Shown here in pieces: positions 11,492 to 22,950 of a stretch of 64,000 nt of DNA (position 1 is its first letter; the number at the start of each line of letters is the position of its first letter). The position numbers were made by a program, and so were the translations under genes. The notes under the pieces are model-generated. The model did no database searches. It saw only the letters and a program-made list of their open reading frames with translations, and was not told the DNA's origin. This DNA is from Porpolomopsis calyptriformis (Eukaryota; Basidiomycota; Agaricomycetes; Agaricales; Hygrophoraceae): contig OX621166.1 of NCBI GenBank assembly GCA_951640195.1, forward strand, positions 1,790,501 to 1,854,500. Reading direction: 5' to 3'.

Positions 11492-14221
11492 ATGGACAAA
11501 ACCAAGTCAAAATTAGCGGCTGTTTTCGACAACGACGAGGATGAGACTTCGTTCCAAGTGCGACGGAGAACTTACTTCCCTCTGTTTGCACGCTTACCGA
11601 CTATGCGAATTAGCAAAAGACCGTTGACGATCAGAAACTGTCGCAGTATACACAAGGTACAGTAAGAAAATCTCGCAGAGAAAAGGAGAAGGACGCCGCC
11701 CAGGCCAAGAAGAAGGAGGAAGAGGAAAATGCTGCAAGAGCTTACGCCGAGTTTTTGGACGAATTCGACGCTGACGATGCAGGGAGGAAGAAAACTGGCT
11801 CAACCTTTGTCCGGGCATCGACGGATCCAAAGGGTGCGTATATGCCTCCAGCCAATGCCAGGCCAGACACACATTCGCGACCCTCTCGTGGAACTGAGTC
11901 TCGTAATGCGGTGAGCACTTCAGAGATTCTCATGCTGAATCATAATTCATCCAACGAAGCCGCCATCCCCCCCATCAACAAGCGCGCCAAAGCCAAAAGG
12001 AAAGCGAGCAATGGATACATTCCTAGAGGAGATTAAGAGGTGCAATTTCAAACACATATTCATTCATGTACCAATTTGACCATGACGTCCCAGGGATCAA
12101 GCTGAACGGGAAGCCAGGTATTCTCGGCACTGTCAGTCTTCACCCTGCTTGTTTGTCCCCTCTTCTCATTTGTCGCTTAATACTCTTCTAGCTCATGGAA
12201 GATCCGTTACGGCCCTAGCCGGTTGGTTCTATCATGCTGGTAGTCGGGCATAGATTGATTCGTTACCGCAGCCTACGAAGGTCAGAGTGGCAGTAAGGAC
12301 AGGGGAGATCCGGAAGTGCGTCACTATCATAGAACATTACCATAACGCCTAGATTCATCTTACACCCCCCAGACTTCCAACGTCTTTGTCGCCAATCTGC
12401 CGCCCCACGTCACAGAACAAAGTCTAGGCACATTCTTTGCGCGATGTGGCCCCGTTGGATCTGTAAGCCGTTCCATTAAAGCCATTTTCACTGTTTCATC
12501 CCAGGGTTAGGTCAAAATCATGTGGCCACGGGGCGATACCACCACCGGTCCCGGAGGGGATATGACAACCTCTCGAAGGAACAAGAATGCAGGCCTCAGC
12601 GGATTTGTTTCATTCATGAAAAGGAAGCATGCTGAAGATGCCCTGCGTGAGTTTGACGGTTTTGACTGGGGTGGCTTCATCTTGCGCGTTGGTTGGAGCA
12701 AAGCCGTCCCCGTCGCTGCCAAGCCCCTCTATGGTGAGCCCTGGCCGAGTCCAAAGAGAGGTGCGCTAACTTCTTGAAGTATACCGGAAGGATGATGCCA
12801 GAGACTCGGGACGTAGGAGCCGTAGTCGAAGCCGAAGTTGGAGCCGCTCTCGCTCAAGATCTCCTCCACGTGATGATAAACGTTACCGTTCTTCCCGTCG
12901 TTCACGCAGCCGCTCGTCATCTCGCCGCCACCGGCGCTCTTATAGTCGATCTCGCCGTTATGATAGTGGCAGTCGATCTCCTCATCGACGCCGCTATGGA
13001 AGTCCCCATCGTCGTAGGCACAATGAAGAGGAGGAAGCAGTTACTGACACATTTATCCGCGCCGTCGCCGCTGAAATCAAAGGTCACGGTCCTGCGTACG
13101 AGGACAAACTCCGCGAACGAGAGCGAGATAACCCGAAGTATGCGTTTCTGATTCACAAAGATGCAAGTAAATGTTTTGTTGTCAATCGGCTTCGTAACTT
13201 ATACCTATGTTAGCACCGCCGGAATGTGTATTATCAAGGTCTAGTGAAGAGTGATGAGCCTCTCGATTGCGAGTTCAATGATGACGCAAGTTTCATCTAT
13301 TTTTGAAATCGAGGTAGTAAAATCACGTCTTCGACAGGGATACAATTCTGTATATTCAACTGATTCTGCGGAGGATTCTGAACGGGAACGTTCACGCAAG
13401 ACTGTGCTCGGGCGGCTTGCTAGGAAGAGGTTTGAGGCTATGCTACGCAGCTTATCCGGGAAACGCGGGGAACTAGCTCGCTGCATGGCTTTTAGCCTCG
13501 AGCACGCAGAGGCAGCTACTGAAGTTTGTTGCCGCTCATCTACCACTTCTTTCACACGCTCACCACAGTTCATTAGGTTTCAGATATAATCGTAGCGTCG
13601 TTATTGGTCGATGGTACACCTGTCCCACGCAAAGTCGCACGTCTGCATTTAATATGCGACATCTTGCATAATTCTGCTGCTTCCGTTCCAAGCGCCTGGA
13701 AGTTCCGCCAGGAATTTCAATCTCGACTTGGCATCGTCTTTGATCACCTATCTAATATTTATCACTCTTTCCCCGGAAGGATCACTGCAGAGACGTTCAA
13801 AAAACAGATCACATCAGTGGTGGACATATGGGAAGACTGGATCGTGTTCCCACCCGATTTCACGGCTGAGCTGAGGATGCGATTGGATGGTTCAGCCTCG
13901 GAGGTTCAGCCGCAAGTCGAAGAGATAGCGAGTCGCGCACAGGAAGCAACCGCAGCGCACGCGTCCCGTTTCAAGTCTAGTTCTTTCCAACCCGCAAAGG
14001 AAGCAGTCAGCGAGGACGGGGAACCTATGGACGAAGGCAGCGATCTAGACGGAGAACCTGTCGATGATGTAGATGGCCGGCGGCTCGACGATGACTTGGA
14101 TGGTGTCGCTGTGGATGACGATGTAGACGGGGTCCCGATGGAAGACATTGATGGTGCACCAATCGACGACATTGATGGCGAACCAATTGATGATGTAGAT
14201 GGACTACCACTTGATGCTTAG
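11492..14221 (+). CDS. U2 snRNP-associated SURP-domain splicing factor (U2SURP/SR140 homologue)
   Basis: Nuclear pre-mRNA splicing factor associated with U2 snRNP. Begins MDKTKSKLAAVFDNDEDE, then a Lys/Glu-rich helix, the motif STFVRASTDPKG, an RRM (TSNVFVANLPPHVTEQSL ... VKIMWPRGD ... GFVSFMKRKHAEDALREF ... LRVGWSKAVPV), an Arg/Ser-rich segment at about 12,780-13,010, a SURP module (DTFIRAVAAEIKGHGP ... DNPKYAFLI), a CTD-interacting (RPR) helical domain at about 13,380-13,880 (GRLARKRFEAML, LHLICDILHNSAASVPSAW, WEDWIVFP), and a tail of repeated D-G-x-P-(I/V/L)-D/E-D units like the human protein. The domain order matches human SR140 except that the RS-like stretch sits between RRM and SURP. 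Many 50-60 nt introns. Convergent with SCP160 (175-bp gap). Confidence 0.9.
14104..14216 (+). repeat. Degenerate acidic tandem repeat in the U2SURP tail
   Basis: About seven in-frame copies of a 21-27 nt unit coding for variants of D-D-x-D-G-x-P-x. The repeat is a conserved trait of SR140 proteins rather than a simple microsatellite, since each unit varies at synonymous sites. Confidence 0.7.
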
Positions 14222-14396
14222 CTTTGGTCTTTCACATAGGGGATAAATATTCATGACGGGGGATGGTATGTTCCCACAGTTCAATCACTTAGATCTTGTT
14301 CGTTATGAGTGGCATGCATAAGTATCTATTGGCATTATCAGATTCCCTTAGTTTGTTATGGATAATAAACTGTGTATAGCCCAGAGTATGTATGAA

Positions 14397-17300
14397 TCAT
14401 TCATGACGAGAACGTCGGGGACGGCCAGGAGTCGAAGCTATTGCTATAATCGCACCTTTTGCTGACAGGATCGAAGACTCAGAACCTAGAAATTGTGTTA
14501 ATTTGATGTGTCGAGTGAGACGATTCATGCATACCAATAATAACAATGATGTTGTTTTCCCTGCTGACTGTGATGTCAGCTCCAGTCTCAGCACGAAGAC
14601 GAGCCACGTTAGCCCCTTTTGCGCCTACTATCCTCGGGAACACTGAATGGTCTGGTAACGTCAGGAATCCCACGTGAGACATTTGTTGCGCATGCTCGAT
14701 GGCTTTCTTGACTACGTCCTGTGCGTTATCCAAAGCAGTTTGATCGCGAGCCTTGAGCGTCCATTCGGAATCGCCTTCTTCGACGTCCTGGAAATTCGGT
14801 ACAACCTGCCATTCAATCTTGAGAGCTGTCGGATCAGGCTCGGGGTCATCAATGCGAGCAGACGAAGCCACGCTCTCAGAGGGAGGACAGATAGGTACGA
14901 GTTTTCGAGGAAAGGTGGATTGCTCTATATGAACTCCGGAAGAACGAAGGTTTCGGAAAAAGTTGCCCTGCTGCGAGATGAGGTGGTGGTATTTAAGTGG
15001 AACAAGGACAGTAGCGGTGACACCTTCGGGCGTAGGTTCCTTGATCTGGCTCTACATTTACCTTTAGTGACGGGAAAGGAGAGTCAAGAATTTCCAGACC
15101 TTGAGCTCATCAATGGAAGCCTGGCAGGCAGAGCGTGGCCCCGATATTTTGACAATATTAGCAGGATCTACATCTTTCAGATCAACAGCATTATCTGGTT
15201 CTCCCAGGCGATGATAAGACCGAGATCCTGGAAACTGAATTTGTACGCCCATGCGGTTCTGAAGATCGTTCAAATGCTGGCCACCCTTCCCAATTACCGC
15301 ACGCTGCATCGATGCAGGGATTTCAACAGCCAAGGTAACACGATCGCGAAGAGTAGCAACCATCTTTTCCAATTCCTCTTTTAGCTTACCAACGAGTTTT
15401 GGATCTCCTCGAAGACGAACTTCATCGGAAGGCTCACCATACCGGGGGCTAACGGAGGGTAAGCACTGACATCGGTTGCAATTCAGCGGCACTTACAATC
15501 GAATCAACCCTGCTTGTTGCTTTGGATCTGAAGGGCCACCACATCGAGCAACCAAATCCTTTAAACCCTGTCCGCCTGCGCCAATCAGGGTGCGGTGGAA
15601 TCTGCCCTCAATTGTCACGGCGAGTGTAGCCTCTTCACCAACCTGATCAGAAATTGCAAGGATCGCGGCTTTGGCAGCGGCCACTGCGGCTTTCGTCCCA
15701 CGGACAGTGATTTGGGTAGCACCACTGTCTTCAACACTTTTGTCGATGTCGATTTGAGCATCCGTATTATCCTTAATCTCGTTGATGGAAGCACCCCCTT
15801 TACCAAGAATACGAGCAACTGAACGGGTAGGGACAACAAATTTCAGGACATTGTTGACCTCCTTCTCAAACTCCACGGCCTAGGAGGAGACATATCAGGT
15901 GTGCGAGTCTGATAAGATGTAGCAACAACCCACATCGAGCAGTTCTGATCTAGCCCCCGCGACGCCCTTCTTACCACCTTTAATGAGTACTTCATCGGGT
16001 TTTAGCTGCTCCCGTGTTCTTCCTTCACCATTTTCGGTATATTGACGAGGGAATGTTATTTTCACTGAGTACTTTTCCTCTAGTCGAATGGCATACTTGC
16101 CACTGTGACCAATAAGGGAGGGGTGATACTGGCTCGGTATTTTGAGGACCTCAACAGTCTCGTCTGCCTGTATTGCCCATTTCAGTCACTGATAGCTTAG
16201 CACGTGACAGTCTTACAATCTTGTCTAGCTGTGTGAGGATTCGCTTTTTAGCCTCCTCGACATTCTCCTTGCGACCTGTGATCTATTCGGCAGTGAGGGT
16301 CAAGAACCAGAAGGTATAATCGCCAGAGAGGACTTACTTTGACCTTGGACTTTTGGTGAACCCCTTTCTTCTTTTTACCTGGCTCCTTTTCCTTGTCGTC
16401 AACGTCGTCGAAGACATCGATTTTGACGCCAAGTTGGTCCCGCAATCTATTAACACCGGAGCCTTGGGCCCCGACAATGCGTCCAACGAACTCTCGCTCG
16501 ATCTCAAACTCAATAGACTATTGAAGTATGTCAAAATCAAATCGGCATGCGAAAAAAAATAATTTACATAGCTATTGACGATCTCATCGTTCTTGGCATT
16601 TTCGATGATCTGAAGGATCTCACTAACAACGATATCGACATCGGTACCGGCACCGCGGACGACAATTGTATCTTGATCACCAGCATCGCCGCCGACTTTG
16701 ATGGACACTGCTTTGTCCTCGCCGATAATCCTTGGAGGACAGTCAGTCTCCGGCAAAAATGATCTGAATCGACTCACGCGTTGAGTGTCGTTCCGGCACG
16801 ACCCAAGACTGCCCTGTGCCACTTGTGTTCAACAGGAATAATCTCATTCTTGACATCGCCAATATCTTTGGCCATCTTCAGGACCTCCTTGGATACCTCG
16901 TCGAGATGCTTCTTCTTTTCGTCGAGTGAGGGGGAGGTAAGAGACGAGGGATCATAGACAAGTAAGACGGAAGACTGTTCGTCGGACGCACGAGGGAAGA
17001 AAACAAGAACATTGTGAGATTCTTGACACTGTTTCAACCTTCCGTGACAAGAATGACCTTAACCGAAGGGATCTGATGACAAGTAAGGATACTTACTTCT
17101 TAGAGTTTTTCATGATCACAAAGCGATGGATGAGCCAATCCACCGTGATATCTTGGGTAGCGCCAACAAGTTTACCGAAAAGCTGGGAGAGGTGTTGAAC
17201 AACTGCATCTACAGCCACCTTTTCGCCAATGACATCGATGTTCAGATTGCGAGTATTACCAACCACCCCAGCGTGAGGTACGTGAATGGTAACATTGGGG

Positions 17301-18734
17301 TAGAGGACTTTCAGAGACCTGGCGTACCCGATACAGGTCATATATGTCAATATCTGCTTGGATTGAGCGGGAGGGCCAGGAACAGGGAACTCATGAACGT
17401 GCTGCGAGTTGGCTCCGGCGATAGTTGCACTAAGACCTGCGGGCAAGTCAGGCCTTCGACCCCAGATGACAACTTCATCACTAGGGTCGTCAAGATCGGC
17501 TACAACGACTGAGCATCGACTCTTTGCCATGATCTCGTCCAGAGCCTTACCCACAAGTAGGCGATGCTGACTCTTGGGAAGGGGGAGTTTGACAGGGTTC
17601 AGATCGGTCTTTAAGCCTTCAATGGCGGCATTGATCGCCTCGATCACGCGTGGGACAGCAGTCCGATCACCGGTAACGGCAACTTCAAGCTCGGTGGAGT
17701 TGAAGGCGAAGGTAAGGTCGGCATCTTGAACTACTGCCTCAAAATCAGCGTAACAAGATGCCACGAAAGGAAATATATGTGGCGGGATTTGTCGAACACG
17801 TTGAGTGGTCTTGGAAGTCTTGGTAGAGATGATCTGGTTGAGAAGTGCTTGCGCTTCGAACGCTAAAGGCTGAGGACCAGTGATAGTGATCGGAACGGTG
17901 GGTTCCTCTTCCTCGTCGTCTGGGGTGGGTGTTGTCTTGCCCCTGTTTGCAGGGTTGTTACCGTTAGGAGGGATTAGAGTATCCTTACGCGGGATGTCGA
18001 TTCTCACGGTCGTTTGATCTCGAATCTGCTTAAGAGTGGCGCCTAAACTTTGAGTTAGAGTCTGCGTCAGCTGGTAGCCGTAGCTCGATTGACCTTTAGG
18101 ACCAATAATCGGGGCAATGGTGGAAGCAGGAGCATTGATAACCAGCGTGATCTATGGAATTGTAAAGCCATAATAAACAGAGGAAGATTGGAGCACACTG
18201 ACAACGGGACTCAGGTGAGCGAGTAAAGTACGTTTGGCTCTATCCAGTTCCTTTTGCGAGTCGGCTTTAATATGAAACGTAGTCTGGCGAGTCTTCTGGT
18301 TTGCCGATGCCTCCAATTTGACCTTGTACTTGGCCATAACCTGTTTCATAACACTTCCCAAGCTAGTGGGCCTGCCGTCCTTGCCGGCATGGGACACGTC
18401 AACCGGGGTTGCGAATGAGTCTGAGAAGACGGGTTGTTTGGAGTAAACAGATTTGATGCGAGGAGCCGATGCTGATCCCCAGACCGGTTTGGTGGGGGGC
18501 ACAACAGGACTAGGAGAAGCAAGTGAAGGGAAGGCGGAATGGGACTCGGTGTCGAGTTCCTCATTGACGTGACCGTTTGCGCGGACCTTGGCTGGTGGAG
18601 AGTCGCCTAAGGGAGGGAAGGGGTTTGGCGCCCCTTCGAGGTGTTTTTTCTATGCCAGAAGAGCGGTTGAGAGATCAGAGCCATCGAGAAGAGATTAAGA
18701 TATATACCAGCAGGTCAGCGGCAGGTGATGTCAT
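14397..18734 (-). CDS. SCP160: Multi-KH RNA-binding protein, SCP160/vigilin family
   Basis: Large polysome/ER-associated RNA-binding protein. Minus-strand gene starting at the ATG at 18734 (MTSPAADLL) and ending ...RPRRSRHE at 14397. At least eight KH units can be seen from G-x-x-G loops and flanking helices, including RIVGAKGANVARLR, RAVIGKGGQHLNDLQ, RTLIGAGGQGLKDL, ARILGKGGASINEIK, RAVLGRAGTTLN and a divergent LLVGKALDEIM. The N-terminal 120 residues are Pro/Ser-rich with FPPLGDSPPAKV, as in fungal SCP160. Several KH copies lack a perfect GxxG, which is normal for vigilins. Long antisense open frames lie across it and are discarded. It shares a 378-bp divergent promoter region with ERO1, which fits two products acting at the ER. 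Confidence 0.88.
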
Positions 18735-19112
18735 TTTGAGATAGCGGGTGTCCGAAGCACGATAAGCCTTTGACGATGAGAGACCGGTAAGAGGAATTTA
18801 AGCAGTTTTCAAGACCAAATCGTGGAGAACACAGAAATGGGGAAGAGATGCGCTGGACGAGCGGGACCGTGAGAAGGCTATATAATGGTAAGCGGTGGCT
18901 GTTCAGATCATACCCATAAACCTCATCATCGACACCTTCCTCGCCGGGTTAAACCTGAAAAAGCCGATCTCGTCTGGCGTCTGCGCAGTTCAGCGGCAAG
19001 AAATTTGTGCGCTGCTGGGAGGAACCGTCAAAGTCAGTACAGAAAAACCTGAGCAAGGTCGAGTCACGTGCCAGTATATGACTGCTGGCGTGGCCATCAG
19101 CTTTACACCCAA
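18735..19112. promoter_or_regulatory. Divergent promoter region, SCP160 / ERO1
   Basis: 378 bp between the two opposed start codons. It contains TATATAAT at about 18,879 and a CACGTG core at about 19,064. No coding feature is supported: the short open frames here have no homology I can see. Confidence 0.4.
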
Positions 19113-21241
19113 ATGACAGGACACCAGCTACTTAGGATACTATTCACATGTCTCCTTCACACTCTTTCCTTTGCTACAGACTCGTTCCTCTCACACAATC
19201 TCGTCAGGAAGGATCAAGTACAAAATGTTTTGGAATACCATCCGATCAAGGCACCCACCTGCCAGCATACCGTGCGCTCTTCTGAACTCAAGAGTTTCAT
19301 CGCAATCAACCTCATATACGTCGTCGTTCACAGCCGACAGGACCAATAGAAACTACAACTTGTGACTATGAAACTATAGAGAGCATCAACGAAGAGTTAT
19401 ACAGTAATCTCCACCAACTAGTCCAGACACCGTTCTTCAAATATTTTCAGGTGAGTCTCTCGGGCGTCGGCGGCGTGTCCTATGCCCACATGTGCTGTTG
19501 ATGTTTTCAGGTCGACCTCTACCGCGAATGTCCGTTTTGGCAGGAAAACGGGTTTTGTATGAACAGGGAATGCGGCATAACCACTGTAGATGAGGTACGT
19601 GTTCCTTTTTGGGTTCTCCCAATGTTCCTACTCATATGCGATCAGACTCAGATACCTGAGAAATGGCGGGCAGCCACTCTCAGTAAGATAGAGTTGCCAT
19701 CAATAGAACAGGTGCGAGCCTTGACCCAAAGTCCCAATTGATGCTTTTATTGATGGACTTCAGCGAAACCAACTACCAGGCTGTTACTACCGCGATTCCG
19801 ACTTTTGCTTTCTCGATGACATGACAGGTGCGCACCCTAAAAGTACCATCACTTGCATTCATCCGACTGTTTGCAGAGGGAGATTACTTTGATCTCTCCC
19901 TCATCCCTGAGCGATATACAGGCTACGCTGGTCCTTCGGCAAACCGTGTATGGCGCGCCATATATGATGAAAATTGTTTCGGCATTTCTGAGCGAAATCC
20001 TATGGGCGGGATGACTCCCTCCACAGCTACATTTCCTGATACACTAGATAATGCTCGGGGTGGCGGTGCGACCGAGAGTGATGATTATTGCTTGGAAAAA
20101 AGGGTTTACCACAAAATCATCTCAGGTCAGCCACCGAACTTTGAATCTCGCACTATTCTAAACTGCCTTAGGTCTACATGCCTCGATCTCAACCCACATA
20201 TGTTATGATTATCTTAACCAAGTCTCTGGAGAATGGGTTAGTCAGCCAACACCATTTTCTATCATCTTATTCTAACTGGGGGACAGTCACCAAACCTTCG
20301 ATGTTTCGTCGACAAAGTAGCCTCTTATCCTGAACGTCTACAATACATCTACTTCAATATCGTTCTCTTAACGCGTGCTGTGGCACGTATTGGCCCATAT
20401 CTATCTGCCTACGACTACTGTTCGTCGCAGACCTCTGAAGACGACGTGAATACTTTGCAGAAACTCAATATGGTCATCAAAATCGCCCAGAACGTTTGCA
20501 AGTTTGACGAAACGCAACTATTCCGTAATGATAATGCGAATGTCAGTGTGGCACTCTCGTACTTTATAACAGTCTTAACCGTTCATTTTTGACGATAGAT
20601 GCTCAAAGAAGAGTTCAAGACACACTTCCGTAACGTCACCCGAATCATGGATTGCGTAGGCTGCGATAAATGTCGCCTTTGGGGCAAGGTTCAAACAACA
20701 GGCTTGGCTACCGCCCTCAAGATTTTGTTCGAACTGGATGAGATGACATTACAGTGAGTAGATGAGTCAAACATCTCTTTTCTAGACATCACTGATGTGA
20801 TTGATCATGAAGCCCCTCTTCGAATTCCCATCTGTTGCAACGCTCCGAAGTTGTCGCGTTAATCAATACACTCCACAGATTCAGCGAGAGTCTTGAGGCC
20901 GTCAACGATTTCCGACGTCTATGGTCCGAGACTAGCCCACAAGAGTCCGCAAAGTTGGTAAAAGTTGAGACTACCGTCACTGCTCGAGTGAGTATCACCC
21001 TTCCAGGGCTCCTCGGTTCTCTAACCATGTCATTCTATCACAGTCAATGCCGTCTCCGGCTGCTAGCGGAGGTAATAGAAGTAAGATTGCAGCCGGTTGG
21101 GCGTTTTGCATCCAGCGATGCAGAGAAGGTACCAAAGTCTGCGCTCAAGCCTTGATCGAAGGCTGGGAAAAGGGAATACGGGCATTGACAGCGCTACTGT
21201 TAGGTAAGGAGAGAGGCGCCTCTCTCTACGAAGAACTTTGA
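19113..21241 (+). CDS. ERO1: Endoplasmic reticulum thiol oxidase ERO1
   Basis: FAD-dependent oxidase that reoxidises protein disulfide isomerase in the ER. The start at 19113 gives a signal peptide ([20 protein letters not shown]). A phase-0 intron (about 19,273-19,327) then joins the first exon to [16 protein letters not shown], the family N-terminus. The core follows: [16 protein letters not shown] (shuttle-cysteine region), [36 protein letters not shown] with a Trp-rich follow-on, [14 protein letters not shown], and the catalytic C-x2-C-x2-C in [17 protein letters not shown] preceding a conserved LGTALK-like helix (here [12 protein letters not shown]). The C-terminal tail (after VETTVTAR) is unusual and ends GASLYEEL; no HDEL-type signal is seen. 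Length fits yeast ERO1. About nine short introns. Confidence 0.92.
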
Positions 21242-21461
21242 ACATGCATAAATGTATTTATTGCATCCATTTATTATTATTCGATCCTTACTCTCGCGCC
21301 GTTAACGCTCTTGCCCAACGATCAACGTTCAACTCTGATTTAATGTAAAACTGCCCAAATTACCGTCATAAAGGAAAAAAGAATGGGTATACACGCTATG
21401 TAAATATCCGCAATTGCGAATGTCTGAATTTAATGATGTAATAAAAAAAATAAAGTGTAGC

Positions 21462-22736
21462 CTAATAGTTTCCGCACTGTTTGAGATTCCAGTATTCCCC
21501 TAAAGGTGGGTTGTGATCGTATGAGTTGATGTTCTGGCACCAGCCATTCAGAAGTTGATGTAGGCTAAGCGAAATATATCAGCAAAGGAACAACGGACAA
21601 GATGTGATATGACGCACTAATCCAGATTCTGTTGACATCTGCAGCATGAAGTATGGGCGGCTTTTGTCGCGTCGCCCTACGGTTCAATCGGTCAGTAAAG
21701 GTTCGATTCACTTAGTAGGGCAGATAACGAACGACAGTCATCCCCTGGAACCAGCCGTTGTAGTGACCGATAGCCTTCAGCACATTCCCATTAGAGGAAT
21801 CCACCAGACTTTTGATAAATGCGGCGCCAGTTTTAATGTTAAAGTTCTTTCAAGTAAACTGTAAGAAAGAGAGCTGGAAATTGAACAGATGAACTCACAG
21901 GGTCTTTACAGTTGCCCCCAGGGGCACCACCACACTTGTCTTTGGTGATCTGCATAAGACCTTGTTCACCTGCACCTCCGACGGTTGATGGATCACAAGA
22001 GCTCTCCTGCATAGCAATGGATGCCACTAATATTGGGGGCACTGCATGTTTCAATGTTATCACCAAAGAAAGCGAGATGAATGAAGGGCGGCTACTGACA
22101 ACCATTCTCGTTCCCGTACTTCTCGAAGAGTGAAACGAAGGGCTTGCAAGTGTGGAACGGACTGTTTGGATCTTTGATGGCGTTTCCCAGGTCTGCGGTG
22201 ACGAGGTCTGATAGAGTCACGTATTGAGGATTCCAGCCACCACCATTAACACCACAATCTAGCCAATCGAGTTTTCCGTTTGGGCCGCTCGTAGCCGTGA
22301 TATCATCTGAGATGTGAGAGTTAGGTTGCGAAAGATGGAAAATGTTGACAACTCACGAGTCGCTCCAATGGGACCACAAGTGGACTTGACACTGAGGATC
22401 TAGCTTGAGAATCATAAGAAAGCTCAGCGAGACAGAATACGCACTTGATCAGACCAGGAGCTCCGACGGGTGGTCCGTTCTGTGGACCTTGCGGACCCGG
22501 AGTTGCATTCTTCACAGGATTTTGTTTCTGAAGACAGAATTATCAACGGACGAGTGAGTGTCTAGAAAGTAATGTACCGGTGGTGATTTTGAACGAGGGG
22601 GGCAGCGTTTCGATCGAGGAGGAGAGCGAGCCGCAAGTTGGCGGTGTCTGGCTGACAAGGAGTTGTCATAAAGGTTACTGGAATTTACTGCGGTGATTGC
22701 TGCTGCGAAGAGAGCAACAATTGAAGCAGTTTTCAT
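21462..22736 (-). CDS. Secreted lysozyme-like (SLT/GH23-type) protein
   Basis: Minus-strand gene from the ATG at 22736 to the stop at 21462. N-terminus MKTASIVALFAAAITAVNSS is a signal peptide; a Pro/Arg/Lys-rich linker and a Pro/Gly segment (PGPQGPQNGPPVGAPG) follow. The catalytic-like domain shows GKLDWLDCGVNGGGWNP, VASIAMQESSCDPSTV with the expected catalytic Glu, GEQGLMQITKDKCGG, KTGAAFIKSLVDSSNG and HYNGWFQGMTVVR, the pattern of lytic-transglycosylase/goose-lysozyme folds. It ends near EYWNLKQCGNY. Such proteins are common in basidiomycete secretomes. Substrate (bacterial peptidoglycan or fungal wall) is not known from sequence. Four to six short introns. Divergent from the PrpD gene. 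Confidence 0.8.
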
Positions 22737-22950
22737 GGTGGCAGGCAAAGGAACGACCTGGGGGGTGGGCGGGAGAGTGGGAAGGTGGGTGGTAGACTGT
22801 GATCTAAGAACAAGTGACAGACAAGGCAACCGATCATTATTATGTAATATTGTACCTGGTAGTAGATCGGGAATTAGGGTTAGGGTTGGCTGCCTATATC
22901 ACGAGCTCGTTAACGCGACTGGCGTTTGGCCGCGACTTGGTCTTTGGCGA
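22737..22950. promoter_or_regulatory. Divergent promoter, lysozyme-like / PrpD
   Basis: 214 bp between opposed ATGs. It contains two tandem TTAGGG units (about 22,874-22,887), a telo-box-like motif, on the plus strand ahead of the PrpD gene. No other site is supported. Confidence 0.4.

Noticed and set aside
13906..14210. Ser/Pro- and His/Arg-rich minus-strand frames
   Set aside because: Mirror of the acidic D-G-x-P repeat in the U2SURP tail; compositional artefact.
14674..15384. 236-codon plus-strand open frame
   Set aside because: Lies antisense to KH domains of SCP160, whose motifs are clear on minus; no family features of its own.
17126..17512. 128-codon plus-strand open frame
   Set aside because: Antisense shadow of the SCP160 exon on minus.
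22874..22887. TTAGGGTTAGGGTT as a telomere remnant
   Set aside because: Only two units inside a promoter between two intact genes; too short for a telomere scar. A telo-box role remains possible.
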